NCBI GenBank assembly: GCA_000509105.1
Contig: BAIF02000098.1
Span: 1-64,000 of the forward strand
Length of the DNA stretch: 64,000 nt
Direction of reading: 5' to 3'
Source: Clostridiales bacterium VE202-21
Lineage (GTDB): Bacteria; Bacillota; Clostridia; Lachnospirales; Lachnospiraceae
The notes under the pieces are model-generated. The model ran no database searches and was not told the DNA's origin. It was given only the letters and a program-made list of their open reading frames with translations. Each line of letters starts with the position of its first letter. The stretch's first letter is position 1. This document shows positions 25,244-35,025 of the stretch, piece after piece. Made by a program: the position numbers and the translations under genes.

Positions 25244-26224
25244 TTACCGGCAATCCAGCACAGAGTCTCGTACGTGAAGCTGTGTCTTCAAACGGAACAG
25301 GCATGGAAAGGCTGAAAAGTCGCCATTCAGCCGTTGAGAAAGGATGCGGATGGTCTTATTTACAATCTCTTTAATTGGATAATCAAGCACTGTAATCGGC
25401 GGCATCATGATCTGACCGAAATCAGAATTATCACAAGCAATCAGGGAGAACTCATCTGGGATTTCTAATCCCATAGAAAAAAAGGTGGACACAGCGTCGG
25501 TATAGAGCTGATAATCTGATATTATCAGTGAATCCGGGGGCGTGTCGCTGTTTAACAGAGCTAAAAACCTGTCTGTGGAATGGACGGTGTAATCTTCATG
25601 GTATGTCAGATGATAATCTTCATGGGCGCGCCGGTATCCTATATTGTCTTCGGAATCGTTCTGCCGGCATGCGGTCATTAAGGCGATTTTTTTATGCTGA
25701 TGTTTAATCAGATATTCTGTACATGTGTAGATCCCTCCTGCAATATCCGGAAGGATAAAATCTGCAGGGATTCCCTCAAGGTAACGGTTTAGGATAATCA
25801 GCGGCACTCTGGTGTCTGGTATATATAATTCTTTGCTCTGAATCTGATAATCTGCCAAAAATAATATCGCATCTACATTTTTCTGGAGAAGAAATTCGAT
25901 AGTATTTTCCCGGATAGCAGTTTTTGAATGATAGCAACAGAGTGCACAGGAGTAACCCTCGAGTTGAAGCATCTGCTCAATCTGTTCGACCAGCTTAGAG
26001 CAAAATGGATCATTCATAGTCGGGACAATGATCCCAACGGTATATGAGCGTGAATTCCTCAGGCTCTGGGCCATGATGTTCGGGCGGTAACCGAGCTTGG
26101 CGATTGCAGCTTCGATTGCCTTCGCATTCTTTGTGCGGACATTGCCGCCATTTATATACTTTGAAATGGTAGACACGGCCAAGTTCGTTTCTCTTGAAAT
26201 ATCCTTGATTGTTATAGACATCAT
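25244..26224 (-). CDS. LacI family transcriptional regulator (distal of two)
   Basis: About 326 residues. HTH: MSITIKDISRETNLAVSTIS, then KYINGGNVRTKNAKAI. The periplasmic-binding-like sugar domain follows (SYTVGIIVPTMNDPFCSKLV; LIACDNSDFGQIMMPPITVL). The start is ATG 26224 or 26221 after an AGAGG site; the longer frame starting inside the upstream gene is not needed. It lies directly after a second LacI gene with the same orientation, nearly overlapping. Both point away from the inositol-glycoside operon and probably sense a sugar handled there. Confidence 0.92.
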   Translation of the reverse strand: MMSITIKDISRETNLAVSTISKYINGGNVRTKNAKAIEAAIAKLGYRPNIMAQSLRNSRSYTVGIIVPTMNDPFCSKLVEQIEQMLQLEGYSCALCCYHSKTAIRENTIEFLLQKNVDAILFLADYQIQSKELYIPDTRVPLIILNRYLEGIPADFILPDIAGGIYTCTEYLIKHQHKKIALMTACRQNDSEDNIGYRRAHEDYHLTYHEDYTVHSTDRFLALLNSDTPPDSLIISDYQLYTDAVSTFFSMGLEIPDEFSLIACDNSDFGQIMMPPITVLDYPIKEIVNKTIRILSQRLNGDFSAFPCLFRLKTQLHVRDSVLDCR

Positions 26225-26231
26225 TATACCT

Positions 26232-27227
26232 CTATTTAACAAATTTTACAGAGCCGCGGACGACTAGGTCAGTGTCAACTTGAATATGCTGGACAGGCAG
26301 CTCTGTATTTTCATTGATTCGTTCTATCAAAAGACGGACAGAGTTCTGGACTAAATGAAAGAAATCCTGCCGCACCACAGTGATATTAAGAGCTTTGAAG
26401 ATATTATTGTCGTCAAAGATGATTAACGAAATGTCATCAGGAATTGTAAGCCCATGTCTGTGTGCATAAGTAATGATATCGACGCCCGTATCGTATGTAG
26501 AGGCTATAATCGCAGTAGGGGGAAGTGAAGAAGCCAGTAGCCCCGGTAGCTGAGTGTTTTCGAGGTTAGAATTGGGCGTATTGTATATAATATAGTTATC
26601 CTTGACCGGGATGCTATAATGCTTTAAAGCCTGTTTGTAGCCGAAAAGCCTTTCGGCGGTCGTGTACAGCGAGTTTGTGGTAATCAGGGCAATACGCTGG
26701 TGATTGTGCTGGATCAAATACTCAACAGCCCCGAAAACACCGTTTTTGTTTTGGGAGGTTACAAAATCAGCAGTTACAGTATCGGGCTTATTATCAAGGA
26801 ATACAATAGGGATGTTCTGTTCCTGTATCAATTTTATAGAAGAATCATCCTGAGAATAGGCGATATAAAGAATTCCATCTACCCGCTTGTCAATCAGAAA
26901 CTGTACGCTCTGCTGCTCGTTAATACTGTTTACATTATGAGTGCAAATAATAGTGGAATATTCGTGTTCCCATAAAAACTGTTCAACATAAGAAATAACA
27001 CTTCCCCAGTAGGGATGCCCAATTGCAGGAGAGATGATTCCGATTGTCCGTGTTCTGCGGGTGCGCAGACTGCGGGCAGCAGTGTTGACGGTGTAGCCAA
27101 ATTTAGCGATGGATTCCTCGATCTTTTCACGGTTGCGGGGAGATACTGGCTTGTTATTGATGTATTTTGATATCGTGGCCAAAGACAGACCAGTGTCTTT
27201 GGCGATATCTTTTAATGTAGCTTTCAT
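26232..27227 (-). CDS. LacI family transcriptional regulator (proximal of two)
   Basis: 331 residues. HTH: ATLKDIAKDTGLSLATISKY, INNKPVSPRNREKIEESIAK. Effector domain: TRTIGIISPAIGHPYWGSVI and SLIIFDDNNIFKALNITVV. AAAGGAA precedes the ATG at 27227. It is divergent from the importer/glycosidase/inositol operon, with LacI-type operator sequences in between, so it is the prime candidate repressor of that operon. Sequence similarity with the next LacI gene across the whole length suggests duplication, but the two differ enough to recognise different ligands or form heteromers. Confidence 0.93.
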   Translation of the reverse strand: MKATLKDIAKDTGLSLATISKYINNKPVSPRNREKIEESIAKFGYTVNTAARSLRTRRTRTIGIISPAIGHPYWGSVISYVEQFLWEHEYSTIICTHNVNSINEQQSVQFLIDKRVDGILYIAYSQDDSSIKLIQEQNIPIVFLDNKPDTVTADFVTSQNKNGVFGAVEYLIQHNHQRIALITTNSLYTTAERLFGYKQALKHYSIPVKDNYIIYNTPNSNLENTQLPGLLASSLPPTAIIASTYDTGVDIITYAHRHGLTIPDDISLIIFDDNNIFKALNITVVRQDFFHLVQNSVRLLIERINENTELPVQHIQVDTDLVVRGSVKFVK

Positions 27228-27283
27228 TTATACATTCCTTTCATTTCTGCCGGATAAAGACGGAAAGAATTAAAACTATCTTC

Positions 27284-27337
27284 ATTATATCTGTATTTAT
27301 AGGCATTTGCAAGGTGTTATTATGAATGAAACGTTTC
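27284..27337 (-). promoter_or_regulatory. lacI promoter with upstream operator
   Basis: Minus-strand -35 TTGCAA (27312-27307) and -10 TATAAT (27289-27284), 17-nt spacing, lead into the tandem lacI genes. The palindrome GAAACGTTTC (27328-27337) lies just upstream of the -35. A CG-centred A/T-rich palindrome of this kind is typical of LacI-family and CcpA-like operators. Confidence 0.6.
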
Positions 27338-27450
27338 GCGATTAAAAAACAAGTAAAATTATTAAAAAAGTAAATATGCACAAATGAATACTAATAAATA
27401 TATAAAAAATGACGAAAAGAATAAAATATAACAAAATATAATAAAATATA

Positions 27451-27478
27451 TTGAAAAACGTTTCGTTTTATGTATAAT
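27451..27478 (+). promoter_or_regulatory. Promoter and LacI-type operator of the importer/iol operon
   Basis: -35 TTGAAA (27451-27456), 16-nt spacer, -10 TATAAT (27473-27478). AAACGTTT (27456-27463), followed by CG, lies between the boxes and matches the core of the site at 27328-27337. A repressor bound here would block RNA polymerase. The leader to the first gene is about 40 nt with AAAGGAG at its end. Confidence 0.65.
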
Positions 27479-27524
27479 AAAATACATAAAACATAAATAT
27501 TTTTAAACGAAAGGAGAAAGATTT

Positions 27525-28883
27525 ATGAAAAGGTTTCTAAGTGTAGCTGTCAGTCTTAGTCTGCTTCTTACGATGACAGGATGTGCAGGAAAAGAGGGGG
27601 CAAAAAGTGGGGATTCTGCTCAGAGTAAAGTATCGGATACGGATAAGTACAACGTAGATGATATGACATTTGAGGATGTGACTATTCGGGTAGCGACTAA
27701 AATGGGAGGTGGTGCGGAGGATGCAAATTCAGCGTACTATGAGTCCATGGTGAAGAAGTTCAATGAAATGGATAATGGCATTACGGTTGAGATGACCAAC
27801 ATCACAACGGAACAGGACTATATTGATAAACTCAGTACAGACTTTGCGGCCGGAGATGCGCCGAATGTATTTTATGATTTTGGTGGATCGAGAGATCTGG
27901 ACTATGTAGCTGCAGGAGCTATTCTTGATTTGGAGCCTTATCTAGAAGCTGATCCACAGTGGCGAGATAGATTTTTGGATTACTGGGAGCCGGGCACATA
28001 TTCAAGTTACGGATACGATGGTATTTATGCAGTGCCGTGGAGCTGTTATCAGGTGGTTCTCTACTATAACAAAGAGATTCTGGAGGCGAATAAATTAGAA
28101 GTCCCCACCACGTTTGATGAGCTGATGGATGCATGCGAAACATTGAAGAGTAATGGAATTGCGCCGTTTCAGGTAGGAGAAAAGTCTGATTTTAGATTTG
28201 GGCATCTGCATACAGTTCTCTCCCTTAAAAAGTATGGACCGGATGTTGCAGAACAGCTTGCCAAACGCGAGATGGCTTATGACAGTAAAGAACAGATAGA
28301 GATCTATTCCATGATTAAAGAGATGGTGGACAAGGGATATCTAGGCGATAACCTGCTGAACATGGACATGGATCAGGAGGATGCAAAGTTCAAAGCAGGC
28401 GAAGCGGCATTCCATTATGATGGGAGCTGGTTTGCAGGAACGGCTGCGGACAGTGACATATTTAAGGAAGGGAAAATGGGTGTTGCAAGATTTCCGGCAA
28501 TAACACAAGAATATGCAAATGTGGATATGGGAGGTGCGGCAGATGCTTTCTTTATTTCAACGTTAGGAGCTACAGATGAAGAAATCGCTGCTTCTGTCGT
28601 ATTCCTGAAGTATTTGACTTCGGAAGAGTATGTTGACGGTCTGTTGGAGGCTAACGCCAATACAATGGCAATCAAGAGTAATTACGAGGTGGATAATTAT
28701 CTGCTGAATGACATTAATACGATTTTAAGTGAGACCGAAGCTTGTAAATCTGACCTTCAAAATTATGATACAGCCAGCCATATGATTACAACTGTCAGAG
28801 CGGCGCTGCAAGGGCTGGCAATGGGAAATTCACCGGAAGAAGTTGGAAAGCAGATTGCAGATACGATAGCGGAATACGAATAA
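27525..28883 (+). CDS. Sugar ABC transporter substrate-binding lipoprotein
   Basis: 452 residues. Lipoprotein signal MKRFLSVAVSLSLLLTMTGC with the lipobox cysteine at position 20, then a charged linker and a family 1 extracellular solute-binding domain (YYESMVKKFNEMDNGITVEM; YGYDGIYAVPWSCYQVVLYY; GEAAFHYDGSWFAGT). It would capture an oligosaccharide or glycoside outside the cell and deliver it to the two permeases downstream. A strong hairpin follows its stop, consistent with higher expression of the binding protein. No ATPase gene is present in the operon; a shared MsmK-like ATPase elsewhere is the usual solution in Firmicutes. Confidence 0.95.
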   Translation: MKRFLSVAVSLSLLLTMTGCAGKEGAKSGDSAQSKVSDTDKYNVDDMTFEDVTIRVATKMGGGAEDANSAYYESMVKKFNEMDNGITVEMTNITTEQDYIDKLSTDFAAGDAPNVFYDFGGSRDLDYVAAGAILDLEPYLEADPQWRDRFLDYWEPGTYSSYGYDGIYAVPWSCYQVVLYYNKEILEANKLEVPTTFDELMDACETLKSNGIAPFQVGEKSDFRFGHLHTVLSLKKYGPDVAEQLAKREMAYDSKEQIEIYSMIKEMVDKGYLGDNLLNMDMDQEDAKFKAGEAAFHYDGSWFAGTAADSDIFKEGKMGVARFPAITQEYANVDMGGAADAFFISTLGATDEEIAASVVFLKYLTSEEYVDGLLEANANTMAIKSNYEVDNYLLNDINTILSETEACKSDLQNYDTASHMITTVRAALQGLAMGNSPEEVGKQIADTIAEYE

Positions 28884-28891
28884 TCATTCAG

Positions 28892-28917
28892 GAACTGCCC
28901 GTTGATGCGGGCAGTTC
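28892..28917 (+). promoter_or_regulatory. Intercistronic hairpin after the binding protein gene
   Basis: GAACTGCCCG (28892-28901) and CGGGCAGTTC (28908-28917) form a perfect 10-bp stem with a 6-nt loop and no T-run. Placed between binding protein and permease, it probably slows 3' decay or partially terminates, giving excess binding protein. Confidence 0.7.
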
Positions 28918-28935
28918 GCATCAGAGGGCATAAAA

Positions 28936-29814
28936 ATGAGGAAAAAAAGAAAGTTAGCTGTTCCGGTTCTGTTTTTAATGCCGGCAATCATATTACTGGC
29001 AGTGTTTATTGTATATCCGACGATACAGACCATATACCTATCCTTCTATTCATGGAAAGGAATTGCGAATGTACCAAAGTTGTTTGTCGGACTAAAAAAT
29101 TACGAGAACGTACTGACAAACCAGGGGTTCTGGGATTCACTGAAGAATTGTATGTATTTTCTTGTAGGCGGTTTTATAATCCTGATGCCGCTCTCGTTTA
29201 TCTTGGCACTGATTATAACGTCCAAGATGAAGTTCACTAAGATTATGAAGACGGCATATTTTATGCCGGTAATGCTGGGGGTTACTGCAGTAGCGCTTAT
29301 GTGGGTATATATGCTGAACCCGAGCTGGGGAGTATTTGCACAGATTCTGTCGTGGCTGGGACTTGAAGAATGGGTGCAGGACTGGCTTGCGACTCCTACA
29401 GTAAATATCTGGTGTGTTGTTCTCGTAAACGAATGGATGTATGCGGGCTATAATATGCTGATTTTTGCGTCAGGCATTGTTGCTATTCCATCCTCGCTTT
29501 ATGAAGCAGCGGAGATTGATGGTTGCTCTGGGTTAAAGAAAATCTGGTATGTGACGATTCCACTTTGTAAAAATTCATTTAAGGTTTTTTCTATTATCTG
29601 TATTACGGGCTGCATTAAGGTATTCGACATCATCTGGGCAATGACAAGAGGCGGGCCTAACGGAGTCAGCGAGTCTCCGGGAATCCTCCTTTATTATGAA
29701 GCGTTCCAGTACAAGCTGTATGGCAAGAGCAGCGCGACAGGAGTAATCATGATTGTGCTGGGAATCGTGCTGAGCCTTGTGGTAAATAGAGCTTTGAAGC
29801 AGGAAGAATTATAA
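28936..29814 (+). CDS. Sugar ABC transporter permease 1 (MalF-like)
   Basis: 292 residues with about six membrane helices (AVPVLFLMPAIILLAVFIVY first). The EAA loop reads YEAAEIDGCSGLKKIWYVTI, the site that contacts the ATPase. It is paired with the next gene as the heterodimeric carbohydrate uptake permease of the CUT1 type. Substrate is inferred from the downstream glycosidase and inositol genes. Confidence 0.94.
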   Translation: MRKKRKLAVPVLFLMPAIILLAVFIVYPTIQTIYLSFYSWKGIANVPKLFVGLKNYENVLTNQGFWDSLKNCMYFLVGGFIILMPLSFILALIITSKMKFTKIMKTAYFMPVMLGVTAVALMWVYMLNPSWGVFAQILSWLGLEEWVQDWLATPTVNIWCVVLVNEWMYAGYNMLIFASGIVAIPSSLYEAAEIDGCSGLKKIWYVTIPLCKNSFKVFSIICITGCIKVFDIIWAMTRGGPNGVSESPGILLYYEAFQYKLYGKSSATGVIMIVLGIVLSLVVNRALKQEEL

Positions 29815-29828
29815 GGAGAGAGCAGGGC

Positions 29829-30653
29829 ATGAAAAAAAGAGTAACAAGTATTATCTGTTATGGTTTTGCTGTTTTTTGGATGATTATAACGGTTTTGCCG
29901 CTTATCATTACATTTTTCTCGTCTTTGAAAAATAATAGCGAGATTAGTCTTGGGCTGTTTAGCCTTCCCCAGATTTGGAGGTGGGAAAACTATATCAAGG
30001 CCAATGACATTGCACATGCTGCTACATCGATTACTAATTCGCTGATTCTGGGGCTGGCGACAACGTTTGCGGTAACGATTGTAGGAATGATGGCAGCGTA
30101 TGTGATTTCGAGGAAAAGGCTTAAGTGGCTGAAATATGTGAACCTTCTTTTTGTGCTGGGAATTATGATTCCGGTGCACTGTACGATGGTTCCAATCTCT
30201 AATATTGCAGTAACATTAAATGCAAAGAACTCATATATATTCCTTTTCCTAATCTACATTACATTTAACCTCCCTCAGGCAATCTATCTATATGCGGGAT
30301 ATTTAGATGGAATCGACAGGGAATTGGATGAGGCAGCCATTATTGACGGATGCGGTGATTTTCGGTTGCTGTGGAAGGTTCTGGTACCGGTCAGTAAGCC
30401 GATTATCATGACAGAGGCAGTGTTTGTCTTTGTATATGCGTACAGTGAACTGATCTTTTCACTGGTACTTATTACTGATCAGTCAAAGTATACGGTTTCG
30501 AGAGGAATCTTGAGCTTTGTGGGAGAGCATTCCGCGGAATATGGACCACAGTTTGCATTTATAATCATGGCGATAATCCCGACAGTTATTATTTATATCC
30601 TGTTCCACAATAGGGTTGAGGCAGGGATGTTGTCAGGGGCAGTAAAGGGGTAA
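29829..30653 (+). CDS. Sugar ABC transporter permease 2 (MalG-like)
   Basis: 274 residues, six membrane helices. The EAA motif is DEAAIIDGCGDFRLLWKVLV. AAGGAGAGAG precedes the ATG, 14 bp after permease 1. The first helix (IICYGFAVFWMIITVLPLII) and the C-terminal GAVKG are typical of MalG-type CUT1 subunits. The glycoside hydrolase gene begins 6 bp after its stop, so both belong to one transcript. Confidence 0.94.
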   Translation: MKKRVTSIICYGFAVFWMIITVLPLIITFFSSLKNNSEISLGLFSLPQIWRWENYIKANDIAHAATSITNSLILGLATTFAVTIVGMMAAYVISRKRLKWLKYVNLLFVLGIMIPVHCTMVPISNIAVTLNAKNSYIFLFLIYITFNLPQAIYLYAGYLDGIDRELDEAAIIDGCGDFRLLWKVLVPVSKPIIMTEAVFVFVYAYSELIFSLVLITDQSKYTVSRGILSFVGEHSAEYGPQFAFIIMAIIPTVIIYILFHNRVEAGMLSGAVKG

Positions 30654-30659
30654 TGCAAG

Positions 30660-33049
30660 ATGAAAAATGAGATATGGTTTGAGAAACCTGCCGGAAAATT
30701 TGTAGAGGCGCTGCCGGTTGGAAATGGCAGTATGGGTGCGATGGTCTATGGAGGAGCCCGGGAAGAGAAGATATCTTTGAATCTGGATACATTTTGGTCG
30801 GGAACGGGAGAAAAAAAGGAACTGGAAGTTTCGGACCAAATGATTTATAAAATAAGACAAAAAATTTTGGCGGCAGATTTCGGGAAGCAGAACAGCTGAT
30901 CCGGGAGAATATGACTTTGACCTATACGGAATCCTATATGCCGGTAGGAAATTTAAGGTTTCGGTTTGAAGATGATGGCGAAATTTCGGGTTATCGTCGT
31001 TATCTTGACATGGAGCGTGGACGGGCAGTAATGGAATTCCGAATTGGAGACAAAGGAATATCTTATGAGACATATGCATCCATACCTCAAAAGGCGGTCA
31101 TCTTACATATAAAAAGTGATACAAAACTGGAGGGCATACGGATTTGGCTGGAATCAGAGCTGAAGCATCAGATTACGGAAGACAAACCGGAAGAGATTTT
31201 GTTTCTCCAGAATGAAGCGCCAGGGCATGTGGTGCCTAATTATGTCGAGCATAACGATCCAATCCAGTATTTTGAGGATCGGAAAGGAATCTGTCTGAGC
31301 GTTGGAATTAAAGCAATATCAGATGAAGGGAAGGTTCTTCTGAAAAAAGGCGAAATCACAGCTGAAAATATAAACGAACTGACAGTGTACGTATGCATGG
31401 AATCAGGATATAAAGGTTTTCGGGAAGAGAGGGTTGAGGATTTTAAGCTTTTGAATAAGCGATGTAAAGAGCAAATCCGAAAGGTGTCGGGAAACTTGGC
31501 CAAAAACCTGCAAAAAGAACATGCAGAAGCATGGGCGAAACTGTTTCGACGGGTCAAGCTAGAGCTAGAGGGGGCAGATTATTCTGAACTGCCGTTGGAT
31601 AAAAGACTGGAGCGCATCAGGCTGGGAGGCAGAGACGATAAACTATTGGAAGTTTATTTTCAGTATGGGAGATATTTAATGATTGCGTCATCTCTGGGAA
31701 ATTCGGAACCGGCGAATCTTCAGGGAATCTGGAATGAGTCTGTCAGGCCAGATTTTAGCTGTAATTATACGATAAACATTAATACGCAGATGAATTACTG
31801 GATGACAGGGATATGTAACCTGAATGAATGCGCCGCCGGATTATTTAAAATGATTGAAGAATTGAGCATATCTGGCATGGTGACTGCAGAAAAGACATTC
31901 CGGTGTTCTGGGTGGACGGCAAATCATAATACAGATCTCTGGAGGATGAGCACTCCGGTATGTGTGAACCCACGGCATGGATTCTGGCCGATGGGAGGCG
32001 TATGGCTGTGTAGCCATCTCTATACCTATTATAAATATGAGCAGGATTTGGAATTTCTGATGCATAGAGCGTATCCCGTCATGAAGAGTGCCGGACAATT
32101 CTGTCTGGAATGGATGGTTGAACATGAAGGCGTGCTTCAGACATGTCCTTCCACGTCGCCGGAAAATGCATTTCGGCTTCCAGATGGCGATGTATGCTCC
32201 GTGAGCTGTTCATCGGCAATGGATCAGGCGCTGGTTCGAGAGCTCTTTGAAAACCTGCTGGAGATTGAACAAAGGCTGAACATGGATCCGGTATTTGCCA
32301 GACGGATAGAAGCGGCATTGAATAAAATGCCGGACTATAAGGTAGGAAAATATGGACAGCTCCAGGAGTGGAATGAGGATTTTGAGGAATCTGAACAGGG
32401 GCACCGGCATTTCTCTCACTTGTATGGCTTGTTTCCAGGAGACTACGGAATAGAAAAGTTAGACCAAGCATATGTAGAAGCTTGCCGGAAGTCAATCCAG
32501 CGAAGGGTAGAGGCGGGAGGCGGACATACGGGTTGGAGCTGTGCATGGCTGATTAACTTGTATGTAAGCCTTCGGGAAGGGGATAAGTCATTGGAATATC
32601 TTTATGTATTGTTATCCGATTTGACGGCGCCGAATTTTTTTGACCTGCATCCCCCGCTGGGGCTGACGCCAAATGAGACGGAAGTCTTCCAGATAGACGG
32701 AAATCTGGGTGCGGCAGCAGCAATCGCATTTATGCTACTACAGAGCCAAGGCGGAATCCTAAAGCTGCTTCCGGCGTTGCCTGAGCGCTGGAAGAAGGGG
32801 TCGGTAAAGGGGCTACGCGCAGAGGGCGGATTTGAGGTGGACATCCAGTGGGAGGACGGCAGACTGAAGCAAGCGGTTGTTAAATCTCTTAGGGGGAGCA
32901 ATTTGGTAATTATGACGGGTAAAAAGATACAAATCACACATAAAGGGATGCCGGTAGGCGGCTGGAATGAGGAACAAGAGCTATATATGTGTAATACGGT
33001 AAAGGGAGGCATTTATCAGGTGCTTGCAGCCAAAAAAGCAGACATTTGA
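30660..33049 (+). pseudogene. GH95-like glycoside hydrolase with a one-base frameshift
   Basis: The N-terminal part (FEKPAGKFVEALPVGNGSMG, AMVYGGAREEKISLNLDTFW) is the GH95-type N-terminal domain. The frame stops at 30899; restoring one T in the TTT run near 30880 gives DFREAEQLIRENMTLTYTES and continues without stops to 33049, about 796 residues. The C-terminal (alpha/alpha)6 part has SLGNSEPANLQGIWNESVRP and NYTININTQMNYWMTGICNL, the GH95 catalytic-site neighbourhood, and PSTSPENAF. GH95 enzymes are mainly alpha-L-fucosidases or galactosidases. No signal peptide, so it is cytoplasmic: the glycoside is imported intact. Linkage to inositol genes suggests an inositol glycoside as substrate. 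Confidence 0.85.
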
Positions 33050-33061
33050 AAGGGTGATGGC

Positions 33062-34078
33062 ATGAAAAAAGAGAATATCAGAATTGGAGTCGTCGGAACG
33101 GGAGCAATCGGAAGATCTCATATGGAAAGGATTAACAAGAAACTGCACGGCGGCTGGGTGACTGCGTGTACAGATGCTAATCTGAAAGCAGGACAGACGG
33201 TGGCTGAACAATATGGATGCAAATTATATGAGAGTGGTGAAGCCTTGATTGCATCGGCTGAGATTGATGCAGTAATTGTTACAACGGCGGACATGGCACA
33301 TGAAAAGTATGTGTTGGAAGCTGTGAAGCAGAATAAGTATGTATTTTGTGAGAAGCCGCTGGCACCGGAGCCTGAGGCATGTCGGCGTATTGTGGAAGCG
33401 GAGATGAAAGGCAAAAGACACCTGGTCCAGGTGGGCTTCATGCGGCGATATGATATGGGATACCGCCAGTTAAAGGAGGCGGTAAAAAGTGGAATATATG
33501 GGGAGCCTCTGCTGTTGCATTGTGCACATAGGAATCCGGCGGTAGATGAATCCTATACGACTAAGATGGCAGTAGAAAATTCTATGATACACGAGATTGA
33601 TGTTCTGAGGTGGCTTCTGGAGGAGGATTACGCTACAGTGGAAGTTGTATTTTCAAAGAATACGCGGCGGGCACATGAGCGGCTAAGGGATCCACAGACT
33701 ATGATCCTCACTACAAAGTCAGGGGTAAGGATTGACGTTGAAGCGTTTGTGAACACAGGGCATTGCTATGATATCAAGTGCGAGATATGCTGTGAGGACG
33801 GGATATTAAACCTTCCGGAACCAGCGAATATCCGGGTGTGTGCAGATGGAAAAAGAGGATATGCAGTTCACGGCGACTGGTCCGAAAGATTTGAAGCGGC
33901 ATACGATACAGAATTGCAGGAGTGGATTGATGGAGTGAGGCGTGGAAGGATTGACGGTCCTACAGCGTGGGATGGATATGTGGGACAGGTTACGGCAGGA
34001 GCGGCATCTAAAGCAAGGGACAAACAAGAAACTGTGGAGATAGAAATAGAAGAGAGGCCTAAATTTTATAGGGAATAG
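33062..34078 (+). CDS. iolG: Gfo/Idh/MocA dehydrogenase, inositol 2-dehydrogenase-like
   Basis: 338 residues. Rossmann motif IRIGVVGTGAIGRSHMERI at the N-terminus, the EKPLAPEP catalytic-lysine motif near residue 100 (YVFCEKPLAPEPEACRRI), then HEIDVLRWLLEEDYATVEVV. The family oxidises myo-inositol to scyllo-inosose with NAD; the operon context supports this, but other Gfo/Idh sugars cannot be excluded. It begins 13 bp after the glycosidase gene. Confidence 0.85.
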   Translation: MKKENIRIGVVGTGAIGRSHMERINKKLHGGWVTACTDANLKAGQTVAEQYGCKLYESGEALIASAEIDAVIVTTADMAHEKYVLEAVKQNKYVFCEKPLAPEPEACRRIVEAEMKGKRHLVQVGFMRRYDMGYRQLKEAVKSGIYGEPLLLHCAHRNPAVDESYTTKMAVENSMIHEIDVLRWLLEEDYATVEVVFSKNTRRAHERLRDPQTMILTTKSGVRIDVEAFVNTGHCYDIKCEICCEDGILNLPEPANIRVCADGKRGYAVHGDWSERFEAAYDTELQEWIDGVRRGRIDGPTAWDGYVGQVTAGAASKARDKQETVEIEIEERPKFYRE

Positions 34079-34093
34079 AATAGGAGATGGACT

Positions 34094-35023
34094 ATGAAGA
34101 TTGCATTTGATGTAGATGTACTGGCAAAACAGTCGTTGGATATTAACTGGATGGTACATCAGGTGGCGGATTGGGGGTATAAATATATTGAGCAGTCTCC
34201 CCATCCACGGATTAACCCATTTTACAAGCATCCTCTGTTTTCAGAGGAATGTGAGCGAGAATACCGGAAGGCCCTGCGTGAAACCGGTCTTGAGATTTCT
34301 TCCTTTATTGTGGTATACCGATGGTCAGGCCCTACGGAGGATGAAAGAAGATTTGCAGTAAAAAATTGGAAGCGGATGATTGAGATTGCGGCAGATATGG
34401 GGGTAAAGGTAATTAATACAGAGCTGTCGGGAGACCCGAACCAGCAGGAAATCTGCAACGGGATGTGGTTTCGGTCAATGGAAGAGCTGCTTCCGCTGAT
34501 TGAGAAGGAAGGGATTCGCGTAGAGATACAGTCGCATCCATACGATTTCTGCGAACAGAATCAAGAAGCCTGCGATTTGGTCAAATCCTTCCGCTTGCCC
34601 AATTTGGGATATGTATATTCAGCGCCTCATGGCTTTTTCTACGATGAGGGAAAAGGGGATGTCCGTTCTATGCTGAAATATGCAGGTAATGAGCTGACAC
34701 ATGTGCTGTTCGCGGATACATATAACCAGACTCTGGACTGCCGCTACATTGCCAACCCGCCTTGGCTTAACCAGCATGGGCGGAAAGATGTGACGATACA
34801 TCAACATCTTGCAATGGGAGAAGGGGATGTGGATTTTGACGGGATCTTCGAGACCCTGAGGGAAATGGACTTTGCATATAGGCAGATGCGGACAGATGCG
34901 CCAAAAGCTGGCGGAGATACGATTGCATGTGTTTCCATGTTCGGATTTCCGGAAAAAATGGACGTGCAAGCTCCAGAAGCTAGAATGCGGATAGAAAAAG
35001 AACTGTTGGATGATGGGAGGTAA
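34094..35023 (+). CDS. TIM-barrel sugar isomerase/epimerase, IolE/IolI-like
   Basis: 309 residues of the AP endonuclease 2/xylose isomerase-like superfamily: MKIAFDVDVLAKQSLDINWM, VIN-TELSGDP, RVEIQSHPYDFCEQ and HVLFADTYNQTL provide the expected metal ligands (Glu, His, Asp). It could be the inosose dehydratase step (IolE) or an inosose isomerase (IolI). It is not a textbook IolE sequence, so the step remains open. Sixteen bp after iolG; GGAGATGG precedes the ATG. Confidence 0.8.
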   Translation: MKIAFDVDVLAKQSLDINWMVHQVADWGYKYIEQSPHPRINPFYKHPLFSEECEREYRKALRETGLEISSFIVVYRWSGPTEDERRFAVKNWKRMIEIAADMGVKVINTELSGDPNQQEICNGMWFRSMEELLPLIEKEGIRVEIQSHPYDFCEQNQEACDLVKSFRLPNLGYVYSAPHGFFYDEGKGDVRSMLKYAGNELTHVLFADTYNQTLDCRYIANPPWLNQHGRKDVTIHQHLAMGEGDVDFDGIFETLREMDFAYRQMRTDAPKAGGDTIACVSMFGFPEKMDVQAPEARMRIEKELLDDGR

Positions 35024-35025
35024 CT

